From the NCBI GenBank assembly GCA_022113835.1, contig JAILWY010000018.1, forward strand, positions 17,135,501-17,199,500: DNA of 64,000 nt. Direction: 5' to 3'. The position numbers and the translations under genes are program-made. Origin of the DNA: Atopsyche davidsoni (Eukaryota; Arthropoda; Insecta; Trichoptera; Hydrobiosidae). Under the pieces are notes generated by a model. That model was given only the letters and a program-made list of their open reading frames with translations. It made no database searches and was not told where the DNA came from. Positions 49,101 through 61,219 of this stretch are shown here, piece after piece; the stretch's first letter is position 1, and every line of letters begins with the position of its first letter.

Positions 49101-52100
49101 AATCCACTGTGGAAATTTGATTTATTCTAATAATAAAAAAAGAAAAATAACGGCGTATTTCAAACTCAGAACCTACATCCCCAAACAAAGTACTCAGTAC
49201 AAAAATTAATCATTCAGATGGGCTTAGGGGCTGCGAACCCTTCACATTATGACGGGCCGCGGTAATAATAAGTCAGTCACTGATACGCCGATAAACTGAG
49301 AGAACAGCCGCTGAACGAGCTTAACCTTTTTAAAAGCACCTCGGCTCAAATTTTCTTCTTAAAAAGTGCCTTCATAACAGACTGAAAAATATCACAAAGT
49401 AACGGGTAAAGTTATATTAAGCGCATAAAATAATAGGATAACGATTTGACTACGCTTTAAAGTGCGAATTTTAAGAAAGAATCATTATTTTAACATTTGT
49501 ATATTATATTAAAATGAATCTCGAGTAATAAGAGTTTTTTAAAATGTTTAAATAACGTTTGCTCTGCGACTACTTTCCCTGTAAGGATTTATAATACAGT
49601 ATGTATTTTTTTAATAATAAATTCTGTCTTGAAATATATGTATATATATATAAGTTATGTTTTGTTATAAGATGTATTTATTATAACAAAAAAAGCAAAA
49701 AAAAAACAGCTTTGGTACACAGGTCTGATGTACATCTCTTGTTAGCGCAACTAACAATAGTTGAATAAAAATATAGACATAATCTGGAATACAAGTGAAA
49801 GCTGACAGGTTGGATAGAAAATTGTTCTCAAGACAGCTCACATATAGTAGAAGAACCAACGTGTATATATACGCTTTATCTTAAATACCCATCATATCTT
49901 CTTATAATCTTATAATACTTTGTAATCTGTATTCGTAAGTATTATGATAAATTAAACCAAACTATAGTGACTTAATGTTTAAAAATGACAAATGTTTTGA
50001 GTGTAGTACGAGCGCTGAAGTATGACTTATACTTATTTATTAATTTGATAAATATGTCAACTCATCGCAAAGAGCTGTTACGTGGACCATTCCAATGCAG
50101 TGGATGCTTAAGATTATAGACTTCATGTGATGTCTATAAAACTCTTTTAAGGAACTGGAAGGAAATAAGTGGCCTCATTCCTTTAACTCATTCCTCATAC
50201 TCAGCTCATTCCGCAACTGCGTGAGTATTAGAAATGTATTAAATAATTTTTCAAGCATGCTTTAAGACTCTTTTTGTCTAATAGCATTAAAAATTCACCA
50301 GATTTTGGTCAGATATTTTATAGTATCCTAACTCTCAATGCTTACGTCAGATAACATAAAATAGATAATCACGAAAACAGAGTTTTTATTATATCATCAA
50401 ACAACGAAAAACTATGTGCGTTATACTAAAAGCATATTATTAATATTACTCCTGTACGACTGCACTCAATATTTAGTATCTGCCAGATATAATAAGAGAA
50501 AACTAAAACTAATGAACACAGCGCGTTGAATATTAATATTCGTAAATGTAGTTAATGTTTTTAGATATATATGCATTACTGCTATATTATAATTTTCCGA
50601 ATCAAGTTTTTTGGCATAGAAGACGAGGCAGTCACAACCATTGCAAACTTCGTTTATATATAAACAGTACGTAGTACACATTCTTCGTTAAACAATGCAT
50701 TTAAAATAATTATACTTAATGTTGCTGACGCTGGTAAAACGTAATAGCGATGCATACGATCTATGAGATATTATTTAATATGCAACTTTATACGTACTTG
50801 TTGATACATTTTAGGAATTCAATAGAAGGCAATATGAAATTCTACATAGCAGAAATTCGGCTTAAATTCAGCATTCCTCGTTCCCCTGGTAAGTGTCTTA
50901 GCCGTCCAGAGGCTACTTGGCTTGAACGGGCCAGGTATCCACTTCTATTATTCTACTCGAGCGAACGGGATTGTATTTTCAACACCAGGAATTTATATTG
51001 AATTTCCCCATTTTCACTCTTTCCTGAATCATTCCCGTGACAAGAAAAATTTGATGGATTACCTCAGGGTTACAGTTTTTTATTTTATAATACCATCATT
51101 TTCCACTAAATATTATATGATAGGTATGCAAAATTAAGTATGCACAGTATTTAAAAAAAAAAACTTGAATATTATTCGATTACGTTTTTTTGATGCTTAT
51201 TTAAGTGTGAAATTGGCCAACGATATGATTGATGTATCAAACAAAATATTTATAAAATCTCTCAACATGTAGAATGGTTTCACAAATCACAATCGCCTCG
51301 GAAATTTCAGGTCGGAGTATGCGAATAATTAATTAATAATAAATGTTTAATTGAATTGATTGCATCAAACGAATTCAACATTTCGTTAATTTTGTGGCAT
51401 AAAACATACTCCTGCAATTTCTTTTTTTTGTTTGTAATAAATTTTAATAATGATATTAAGTTGCAATTTCATTGCATGAAAACAATCATAGTGATTAAAT
51501 CAATCAAGTTAATATTTATATTAAATAGATATTCTACGCACGCATATATATATAAAAGATGAGATTTTTACCGGCTGTTCTTATTGGTCTCGTTAAGTGA
51601 ATTATTAATTTCAATGTAATATAAAATATAACATTTTCTCATTGCAATAAACTTTCGTTTTTTTGCATAAATAAATTAATATAAAAGCCGATTTTGCTTA
51701 TTACTTATTTTCGAAAATTTGCTATGACCATTAAATTTTGTACGTATTTATTTTTTAAGCCGCAATGTTTCGACGGAAAATATCATTATTCAAATTTATA
51801 ACACAACGTTTTAAAGCTATGTAGTTTAATTTTTGTATTTCAATCGTCACATTCAATTTTATTGCAAATCGTCTTCGACGAGTCTGAAACGGACGAGAGA
51901 CTAGGATAGACAAACTGGAGACCTCTCGATGAAAATCCAACGATCTAATCATTGACCTAACAAACTTATGATAAGAGCTTTTCAAATGAGTGCTTCGTTA
52001 CACAGCAAAAGGAGCGACGGGGACATTCGCATTAGTATCTGCAACTTTAATAATGTTGCCAAGACGTTTTATTTACTCGTGTCGTTTTAATCCATTTCGT

Positions 52101-52340
52101 ACTTGCAGGTCGCTCGCGGGGAGGCAGTTTTCAGTTGAAGGGGAAAAAAGAATGAACTCTGATGAGGCCCGCGGCTGCTCGGCTCCATTCAGGCAACTCA
52201 CAAGCCGGCTAATTGAGCGTGACTGGCGCGGCCACCCACCCCAGCTGCTCGCGGGTCTTACCAGGTCCTCCCAATACTTCCAATGGGGTCTGGAAATATC
52301 GATATCTAACTGATCAACCAAGTTAAAATTAAAAAAAACA
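46140..52340. other. Intergenic region without confident gene
   Basis: AT-rich with complex patches at 46550-46690, 47320-47530, 48640-48880, 49150-49340 and 50880-50980. The block at 48640-48880 differs from its surroundings and may be a transposon fragment I do not recognise. At 52080-52290 a GC-raised island (GCTCGCGGGGAGGCAGTTTT, GACTGGCGCGGCCACCCACC) is a regulatory candidate. Open frames are short and without recognisable domains. Confidence 0.4.
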
Positions 52341-52357
52341 TGACATAAATTTGTATA

Positions 52358-52815
52358 CTAATATGATTAGGCATATTCTCTCTAAAGAAACTCTCAGAAA
52401 AATATCATCGTGACTTGTGTACCATAGGATGATATTTTTCTGAGAGTTTCTTTAAATCATTTTCAATGTGTGATATCATATTAGTAAGTAATATAAGCCT
52501 TCAGAGACACCAACTGGAAAGCCAATGCCTGGATGTTCTGAAGTCAGTGGCGAGACACCCACAGATGATGAAGTCACTGGATGGCTTCTTGAAGCTTGTC
52601 ATCAGAACCATAAAGAGGACAAACCAGGGAGTGTAGCTTTAGTCACTCCCATGTATAGCACAATTCCGCTTGACTAGTTTGGAAAATTTCCTTAAATTGT
52701 GATGGTAAACCTTGTACATAACAAGCAAGGCACCAAATTTATTAAAAAAATTTAAAAAAAAAAAAGTAATGAAAACGCACTTGATTGACGTTCGATCCAC
52801 AAAATAGACATATAT
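52358..52815 (+). mobile_element. Palindromic tRNA-derived SINE-like element, copy G, interrupted by a retrocopy
   Basis: Flanked by a perfect 13-bp duplication, ATAAATTTGTATA (52345-52357 and 52816-52828), which fixes both ends. It contains the 5' arm, a collapsed centre in which GAAACTCTCAGAAAAATATC is followed by its complement GATATTTTTCTGAGAGTTTC, the 3' arm and the tail. The tail is split by foreign sequence at about 52501-52765. Both tRNA modules are nearly gone. Confidence 0.85.
52501..52765 (+). pseudogene. 5'-truncated retrocopy with poly(A) end, nested in copy G
   Basis: This segment interrupts the SINE tail and ends in an A-rich stretch (52743-52765) preceded by ATTAAA at 52741, as in a reverse-transcribed mRNA. 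One frame from the junction (52499-52636) stays open for 45 codons to TAG and reads like a protein C-terminus: HQLESQCLDVLKSVARHPQM, then MKSLDGFLKLVIRTIKRTNQ. Codon use is unlike the AT-rich surroundings. A second frame is open to 52677 but has a less natural composition. The source gene is not recognised; a LINE 3' end is the alternative. Confidence 0.5.
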
Positions 52816-52829
52816 ATAAATTTGTATAG

Positions 52830-53560
52830 CATACAACAATTTTACTGTACATCGGCAGTTGGTTAATATAACTATAACACTCAAATTTAACACGCTGTTT
52901 ATTTATAAATCTCGTGCGTCTTATCAATTTTGAATATAAGTATTAAAAGTGATATGAATCTGTAAAGAAAACACACGTGTTTACTCTGCAGCAAAATACT
53001 ATGAATTCAATGTAATAAGTACAATGTGTTAATTTAAAATATTTATTTTAAAAAATCAGAGCAAATTTGTGCTATAATAAGTGTTATAACAAATGTTGTG
53101 AAAACAGGATTTTTGGTTTTAAAAAACGTGGGTTAAATACTCGTATACAGACAATGGCGTTTTCTTGTTATATTCAGATAAAACTAAAGTAAATTGAGTG
53201 TGAAATATTAATTCCATAAAGTGTAAGATCCTTGCGTTTCGGGCAAGTGTCCTTTCTTCTTTGTATGAAAATTAGACCCTACGATATTAACAAGTGCATT
53301 AAAAATATTTATTAAGTTTGGGCAACTAAAATTTTAAAAACTATGTGTTTTAATGATAAGTTTGTATGTACGGAAATAAGTGAGAACATTTTTTTGATGA
53401 CCTTGATTTCTAAGTGAATATAAAAATTGAAAAAAGGAACATACACAACAATTAAATGACTTTTTGGGTAAAATAGGACTGCACAAGCTTTATCTTTATT
53501 ACTACGTCAATTTTATTATTTTTTTATTTTTTTGGTATTAATATGATTGAGGCAATATTG
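52830..53560. other. AT-rich intergenic stretch, nothing seen
   Basis: No repeat ends, coding frames or RNA genes recognised. Confidence 0.4.
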
Positions 53561-53566
53561 TTAAGG

Positions 53567-53715
53567 CAGTGTTTCATAGAACTTTATCATAAGAAGTCTA
53601 AAGTGCGGGGCTTCGCAGCTGCTCGGGGGCGCGCGCCCCACCGTTGGATGCGCCCCTCGAGAGTGCAGCAAGAGCACCAGGCCATTCAGGGTCTGCGCCT
53701 TTTCAAAAGACACTG
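53567..53715. mobile_element. Possible small hAT-like MITE
   Basis: The 149-bp GC-rich segment begins CAGTGTTTCATAGAAC and ends GCCTTTTCAAAAGACACTG, whose complement starts CAGTGTCTTTTGAAAAGG. Sharing of CAGTGT and the GC-rich, CGCGCGCCCC-bearing inside suggest a degraded hAT-type element. No target duplication is convincing and similarity of the ends is short. Confidence 0.3.
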
Positions 53716-53719
53716 TAAG

Positions 53720-56700
53720 TACCCTTTGGCAGATTGGCCACAAAATCCTTCTTTGTGAAGTCGAAATATATATCATGCGACTGGTAAGGGAGTTTTTACT
53801 ATGTCGTATGGACGGCCTAATATAACAATATTTAATTGGTTTAATTGGTGCGGCTGATAACAAGAATATGCTATTATAATATATACCACTTCAATATATA
53901 ACTTTACATTCCTAGCATTAAAGAAAAAATATTTGAAATATAAAAGTAATTTATATCATATATTTGGAGCATGTGCATATGAATGCACAATTACTTATGA
54001 GAAAAATCATGCTTAATGAATGACAAGTAAATGCAATTTATACACAATTAACTGGGGAAGCAAAATAAAATAACATTATTAATTTTAACAAACAAACAAT
54101 TTTTTAAAAACTATAAAAATTTATAGAAAAAACACATTGGCATAAATACAAAATACATACTGGGCTTAAAAAACCACTATCGCCTTTTTTTAATAAAAAA
54201 TATATGCTTTTAATAAACTGGTTAATTTTTTTTTTAAAAAAAAACCTTGAATCTTACAATTTTTTTTTCTTTATGTAACTATTTTTAAAATTTAACTTAA
54301 AATAAGTGTTCGGTCTCGAAATAGAAATATGATTCAGTTAAATTTTCCCAGATTCAATATTGGTCGTGGCACGGCCCTCCCGAGCGACTAATTTGCCTTC
54401 GCTGGCTGCCGCTAACAGTTTCTTGATTTTCTTTATAACGAAAACATAAAGCGAGAAGGATAAACTTAAGTGACAAAAGCTTTGCCATATAAATAATGTC
54501 TTCCCTGAAAAATGAAAATTTAATGCACTCAAAGTTTGCCGCCAGAAAATTAACCCTAATTAAACCTGTAGTGAGATGGTAACCAGGAACTTCCGGGAGG
54601 CCAGGGGTGGCAAACCTTGCCCCAAACAAATTTTTCATTCTTTAAAACATAAGTTGCATCTAAAGAAAACATTTTTTCATAAATCTTTTAAATTTACAAT
54701 GATGCTTAGCACTATTTCAGCTAATTTAAATGTTTTATCTTTGTATCAAATACCTCTCTTAATGTATTTGTCTTTTGCCTATAACTTAATATGAAATGTG
54801 TTGGTTACGTTGGATGGTAATTTTATAGTTGCTATGATATTATATGTTAAATAAAAGTTTTTGGCTATATTGATATTTATAACTCAAATGATGAACTGAA
54901 TAACATGAAAATAGTTATTAATGTTGTAAAATTCATTATTATAGGGACACTTTTCTCCTGTATGCTTTTTATGAGTTTTATGTGTGTTTATACGCATCAT
55001 CAATCATAGAATATATGGGAATTTGTTTGACGTTTTAAAATAAAAATATTAATTTACACATATTCTTTATATATGCACAAAAGAAATCCAATCAATCAAG
55101 AAAACAAAATTAAATTGCTGAATACCCAAAGGATAAAAAATACGCAACCCAAAAAGCGTTTTTTTTTCCATTTTGTTTTTTAAATTAATACAAAAAATTG
55201 TGTTTGATTCTCGTTCGCCTGGCGTGAACAAAGGCCACTCCGCAATTTACATTGTAAACGTTTCTTTGTAGAGAGAAAACAATGTAAAGTTTGCGTCTCC
55301 GCGAGAAATACAATGGCACAAATGCACTAATTGCTCCGAGTTTCTGAAGACAATAACGTCTTCGAGAAACTTTTAACACGACGATGTTAAAGGGTTACAG
55401 CCTCAGACCGAAGTGAATTACTCGAGGGCGCGGAAACAAAGCAAAGCAAGTGGTGAAATTAAATGAATTAAAATGCTAGACGTCCTCCCGTGAGGGTTGT
55501 TTCATGTCCGACACCTGCGACACCTGCGAAACTTATTTCAGGCGTGTGAAGTAAGAATGCTTTCTTATTAAATACTGTAATTGAAATTAAGATATGCACC
55601 AGCTCACTTAAATTATTTAAAACATTTCATTTAAAAAATATATATATTATAAGATTGCAAAGAAGCAAATGTTATTTTATAGAACAATGAATACGCTGAT
55701 ATTTATAAAATGTTTTTTTTTTCCATGCAATCAATTTTTACAGTTCGCAGCATCTACTTTTTATTATTTTTCCTCGTTTAATGTGAAGCTGTTAAACTAA
55801 AATATACGTATTTGAGTTTTTTGCATATCAATGAATCGTAGAACAAAAGCGTCAGTAGTCTTTGTGAAAATTTTAACGAATGTACACAGATCAAAATTAA
55901 TACTTGGAAATGGAAATACGAGTATTATCAAGTAAAATTGCTATTAGAATATAACATATGGTAAGTAAATTAATAATGCGATCATTAAGTTAGTTAGCAG
56001 AATGAGATATTATTATCTAATTAATAATATTGACGTGTATGAGATCTGTCCTGTAATCAAATCTGGATTGTATCCCCTCCCTGTATCCAACAATACTCCG
56101 GGGCTCTTTGTTCGCTCCGCGTGTATCGGCGGGGATGTAGTTGCAGTCAAAGATCGGCTTACCTTTATTAGAATGGGGGTGAGCGGGTAAGTCGGAGGCT
56201 GAAGCCAATTTGTCTTTACAGACTTACTGAAATAAAAATTTGAGCTTTACCGAACATCCTCAGAACAACCCTCAAGACGTGGAATATAAAGTGTTACAAT
56301 TTTCTTTTGAAGTAAAAATAGCTGAACTTTTAGTTTCATGCTAATCTTATAAATATATTTTTTTTTTATAAATGTAGAGTTTCCTGAACCCAGGTATTAC
56401 GTGGATCTCGTTAATGCTGTGATAATATTTACTTTTGGGCAAATTTTGGAATTTGAATTATGAATTTGAAGGGTTATTTCATGTCCAAACATAGCGAACG
56501 TAAGATTACAAGATTCCCTAAAAAGCGTATCTTTCTTAAATCAACATCTGTAAATAAAATAAAAAAACAAATGCTTTCCGTATGTAAACATTACAAGCCC
56601 CTCCCCGCGCCGCCGACGCGAATAGCGGCTCTGACAGAAAATAAATTGAAAGAGAAGGAAAGACAAATACCTAACTTCCCGCAGATGAGAAAAATCCAAC

Positions 56701-58320
56701 CGCATTTATTCCAAAAAAAGGAACAAAGTAACTCTGTTTCAAGAGACAGTCTTTTTATACGGTACGTATTCATGTCATCGCCGGGCCGCTTTAATAGCGT
56801 CAAGCGGCCCGTGCCTCGGGGAAATCATCATTCACCGCGCCGAATCATCTCATGCTTCCTTATAATATTTAGGAGCTTTGAAATTAAATACTCCTTTTAA
56901 TTTAACATTTTTCATTACCTCCTAATACTCAAAGCTTATACAATCATGTGCGACCAAAATTAGAACTGCCTTTACAAAATAATATCAGAGTTTTATCTTG
57001 CGAGCTTTGCTGAGATCAAGTTGCTCAAACACACAAAAATTAGCATCAAATAAGATAAAACTTATTACATTACTTTTTATGAAATTATTCGTTTCGAAAA
57101 CTATAAGCAACGGTTAATTTATAGGTGGTATTTATTCACTTTGTTTTTTAAAAGAATTAAATTATTGACAAATCGAATTTCAAACACCACATGTAACATG
57201 ATTTATAATATGATATATAAATAATTTCCATCAAATGTAATGTACTCTGCAATAAACAAGTTTTCTATCGATATCAATATGTCAATGTCAATATATTGAG
57301 ACTTATAACGTATTTTATAACTTGGCTTAATGTATTTATAAGCTTTGAAATTTGTCAAATATTTCTCGTCTTATATTTGATATTTGAAAAATATATAAAA
57401 TTAAAAAACACAATTAATATAATAAATTATTTGTGTAATAGATAAATATCAATCATTTAAATATAAACAATTATAAAATTGCACAATTTTTTTTTTCTTT
57501 ATAACTATATTTTAAATTAAAAATATGGAAACGTCAAAAATTAGACATACAGCTGTAAAATAAAAAAGTAAAACATAATTTCATTAATTTTTTTATAATA
57601 ATTTCCAAGACAATAAATAAAAGATGTTTATTGAAAATAAAACCGCGATGAGTTTTGGATTCAAACAATAAACTCCGTGCAAGAGAGAAAATATTCACAC
57701 AATAATTGCAAACAGAGCACAACAATCCAAAAATCCACTTTGAAAACGATGACAAGGACTTGCGAATATGATAATTTGAATACCGATCGACAGTATTCAT
57801 TAAAATACATTAATTTCCTTGGTCCTTCTTGTGACGGTGCTCAGTATATTAAAGGTTTTACAACCCAGTTTTGCCTCATCATTTTTGATGATCCGGTTTT
57901 TCACAACTCGTTCTTCAGCTCAACATTTTAAAAAGTAAAAGATGGTCTATTTTTACACAAATGACTAAGATTAAAATCGAAGTTATATTTTACAGTTCCG
58001 TTTTCATGGATTCTTTGCATTTTATGGCGCTGTTACAATAATTTATTTGTGTCTTAGTTTGCGAAATAAAATATATTTATATATAGTATGTGAGGTTACA
58101 AAAATATTTTTTTTGGTATCGAATATGACTCAAAAATAAAATATTGCATAGTTACTACAAAATTATACAGAGTAATAAATAATTGTCGTCTATATGGTGA
58201 ATTTCAGATTGTCTCGTACTTGTCATGTTTTTTTAGTATTTATGGCTGTTCGATAATGTATGCAATGTGTATTAAAGAGTTTTATGTATCGTTTGCCCAC
58301 ACATCCAGGGTTTACACATT
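53720..58320. other. Intergenic region without gene
   Basis: AT-rich, with GC-raised islands at 54350-54420, 55200-55530, 56040-56200 and 56590-56850. The frame at 56460-56900 (146 codons) is Lys/Arg/Ser-rich, crosses an island boundary and has no known relatives. Nothing here could be called as a gene. Confidence 0.4.
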
Positions 58321-58368
58321 GTATAGTAGGACCACGGACTGTTCGACATGCCCGGGGCGTGAGGGCGT

Positions 58369-58396
58369 GGGGGCGTGGGGGCGCGGGGGCAGGGGG
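58369..58396 (+). other. Canonical G-quadruplex motif
   Basis: Four runs of five G (58369-58373, 58377-58381, 58385-58389, 58392-58396) separated by loops of 3, 3 and 2 nt. This is a textbook intramolecular quadruplex pattern in AT-rich DNA. Confidence 0.8.
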
Positions 58397-58876
58397 CGGA
58401 GAGCTAAGTGTTTCAGTCGAGTTCGCGGATAATTTATTCGCTCAAATATTAAAAATCTACAGAAAATATAGTCAAAGTTAAGAAGAAAGCGTCACAAAAA
58501 ACAGTTGGAAGTGAAATGAGACGGTGGTTTTTAGAATTCCATGTTGTGAATTGCGGTTTGCAAAATCTGTGAAAGGGTGTATTTCCATATTTTTTTAAAT
58601 TTTATTTTAGAGTACTCTTTTGTATGAACCTTTGAATTTTTGATTTCATTTTATTGTGCGATGTTCAGAAACTTTTTAAAAAATGTTAAAAATATATATC
58701 TATCTTTTCAATTAGTTTATTACTCTATCAAATCCAAGACAAGATAAGCATCTTAAAAAAATATTTAAACCTCATGCATAATAGTGCTAATTTGTGTTTA
58801 AAAAATTACGCTAAGTAATTTCTGCGTTTGAGAGTTCAGGTTAGAAAACAAAGTCTGAATGTGTTTCAAGTCAGCT

Positions 58877-59551
58877 CTAGTCGGTCACGGCCACCTGAAG
58901 AAGAGCAGGTATTTCCCCGTGTTCAAGCTTCTGTATGACTTCAGATGCAAAAGCATCGATGTCGAAGTGCAGCTCAGACTGCAATGCGCCAACTCAGCGC
59001 TTGGCAAACTTCTCAAGCCGTGATATCCTCGGAGACAAGAGCTGCGTGTCTGCGAGGATGTTGTCCCGACACTCTTCGGTATCATTAATTACCTGCCAAA
59101 ACTCTGAGAACACCATAAAGATTTCAGAGTTACTTATAGAGATTCCTTGTAAATTTTCTGCCTTCCTCAGATTTTCAAGCGGATACAATATCAGTTTAAT
59201 GACATTTTTCACTTTTAGATGTTTGCATAGAAGAAAATGAGATCTTTTTTTTCACGTACACTAACGTAACAATATAATATGTTACTTTTTTTGGGCAACA
59301 AACCTCAATTACACACACTTTGAAAAGAAGCAGCGAGTTTATGATAGAGCTATGGCGTAGCTTTTAGTCTTAAAAGGTCCAAAGGTTTTCACATATACCA
59401 AAGGAAGTAGTTTTTCTACAATTTTACAAAAAGCAACTTTCGAATCATAATCGAGTTTGTGATCATGGTGTTTCAAGTTCCGTAAATAACACGTCAATTT
59501 CCCAAGTAAGAGCTGTGAGATATTAATTGAGGTATTTAATGAATAGCTCAT
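58877..59551 (-). pseudogene. Coding-like remnant on the minus strand, family unknown
   Basis: Two neighbouring minus-strand frames look protein-like. The first (59339-59551) includes KLDYDSKVAFCKIVEKLLPL. The second, open from 59251 to a TAG at 58877-58879 with one TGA at 58994-58996, includes SNSEIFMVFSEFWQVINDTE, CRDNILADTQLLSP, and after the TGA QSELHFDIDAFASEVIQKLE. Composition is balanced and helix-like. About 90 nt with stops separates the two frames. This may be a decayed gene copy or transposase. If the TGA is a true stop, the tail beyond it would be unexplained. Confidence 0.3.
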
Positions 59552-59559
59552 TCAAAATC

Positions 59560-60840
59560 TTAAGATACATCTCCAAAAACTAATTATAGTATATTAGTAT
59601 ATCCAAGTAGATATAAATAGTTTTGATTTAATGTTCGCAAAAGAGTATTGATATTTCCTTGTCTTAAAATAGGCAAATGTGTACTTTTTGAACTTATGTA
59701 ATATTTACAAACGAGAAATCCACTGTAAATGGTTAATTAAATCATAGGTAATTCTCCAAAATCAAAACAGTTTTAGTTCAGTTATTAATATTCAGACCGA
59801 CACAATTAAACAATTTATATTTAAATTTTAACCGTCGTTGGTTTGTATAAAGTGCTTAATACTAAAAAAATTAAATTGATGCATTATGTAAATATAAATA
59901 TACACACAATATCAGCGTTTTATATTTTACGTCGTATGATGTAAGCGAATGGTTTAAAATTTCTCGTTCTATTTTCTGGTACGTATCGTGAAGTTCAGGT
60001 TGAAATATCTCCCACCAAATAGCAAATAACCAATATGAACTCCGGGACATCGCAGCGCAGGTTATTACTAAGACGTTATTTTTACAGGCAGACAGTTTTA
60101 TTGCAGTGCATTTTCCACAGGCGATTTCCATCTTTGCCCCAAATCAACATCCTGGGAGCGCCCGTTATTAAAATGGCTCCGAGGATTACGAGCTCTCCGA
60201 CACTTTATCTCCCAGACTATTTGAAGGTTTCCACTTTGCATAATATAAATTATATCTTTTTTACAGAATTTCATATATTTTTATGGCTTTTTGAAAAATT
60301 TGTATACATTGTATTCAAAACACACTCTTTGATTCTTTTAATAACAAACAAACTTATCCCCTTTGATAACTTCAAGTTTTATCAACGGAAATTGACTCTG
60401 GAGCATATAATTGAGTTAATAAGCTTGAAATATACATAGAAAACATATTGATAATATTATTATCATATAAATTAGCCAGAATGGTCATATTGTAATCATT
60501 CAGTGTCTTTAACAAGTTATTTAATCGATTTATAATAAATAAACCATCAGGTAATAATTGAGGAACAAAAAAATATAAGTAATGTTGATCATGCGTATAC
60601 TTTTACAGCTTATTTATTACACAAAAAAGTCTTCAGTTTACGCTCTCTGTATTTTTTGAAATATTAATATTATCTCTAACGAACGCCAGCACACCTACGT
60701 AAATTGTATGCAATTAAAATTTTAAAAAATTCAGCTGGAAATATATTTCATGGCGACAATTTTTGAGCACGGTGACAGAATGATTAAGTTACAAAAACAT
60801 CAGCACTAATTTTACAAACACGAAAAATTCTCTCTTCTTT
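59560..60840. other. Intergenic stretch with one complex island
   Basis: AT-rich apart from 60010-60240, which is higher in complexity (GGGACATCGCAGCGCAGGTT, CATCCTGGGAGCGCCCGTTA) and may be a conserved element. A minus-strand frame at 59871-60131 reads partly like protein (EIFQPELHDTYQKIEREILN) and could belong to the remnant at 58.9-59.5 kb; this is weak. Confidence 0.3.
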
Positions 60841-60849
60841 TTCAAGAGC

Positions 60850-61210
60850 CAGTACAGGGGATGAGCCCCGCAAGGACGCGCCATGTTCCATAGATTAAAT
60901 TTCACCGATCCGTTCGTCATCCCCTCCGCCCGCCCTCCTTAAACAAACATCAATTCAAAATACCAAGACAACTAAATTAGTTTTCTAAATTTATGGTGAC
61001 TTTTACGGGTTGTCTCCCTTCTTTATGTAAATACCCGGGTATTAAAAAACATGTTTTTCTTACTGCATATGCGAGGCACTCGAGAGCGGCGCGCTCTTGA
61101 GGTACCTATAAATAATTTGGGGCTGCCACTTCGGTAAATATTAATTTATAAATATACGATGTTTTCGCGCGACATTTTTTCGTCCCGAATTTGTTGGCAG
61201 AGGTACGATA
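60850..61210. promoter_or_regulatory. GC-raised intergenic island
   Basis: Contains GATGAGCCCCGCAAGGACGC, CACTCGAGAGCGGCGCGCTC and AT sites such as ATTAATTTATAAATATACG. No frame runs through it. Same general look as the islands at 41.0 and 45.7 kb. Confidence 0.35.
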
Positions 61211-61219
61211 CTTGTTATC

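Noticed and set aside
52492..52677. Alternative 61-codon frame across the retrocopy
   Set aside because: It is open, but starts within SINE sequence and has a less natural composition than the overlapping frame ending at 52636.
56460..56900. 146-codon Lys/Arg-rich plus-strand frame
   Set aside because: Longest intergenic frame, but composition changes abruptly at a GC island boundary and ends in Phe/Ile-rich chance sequence; no domain recognised.
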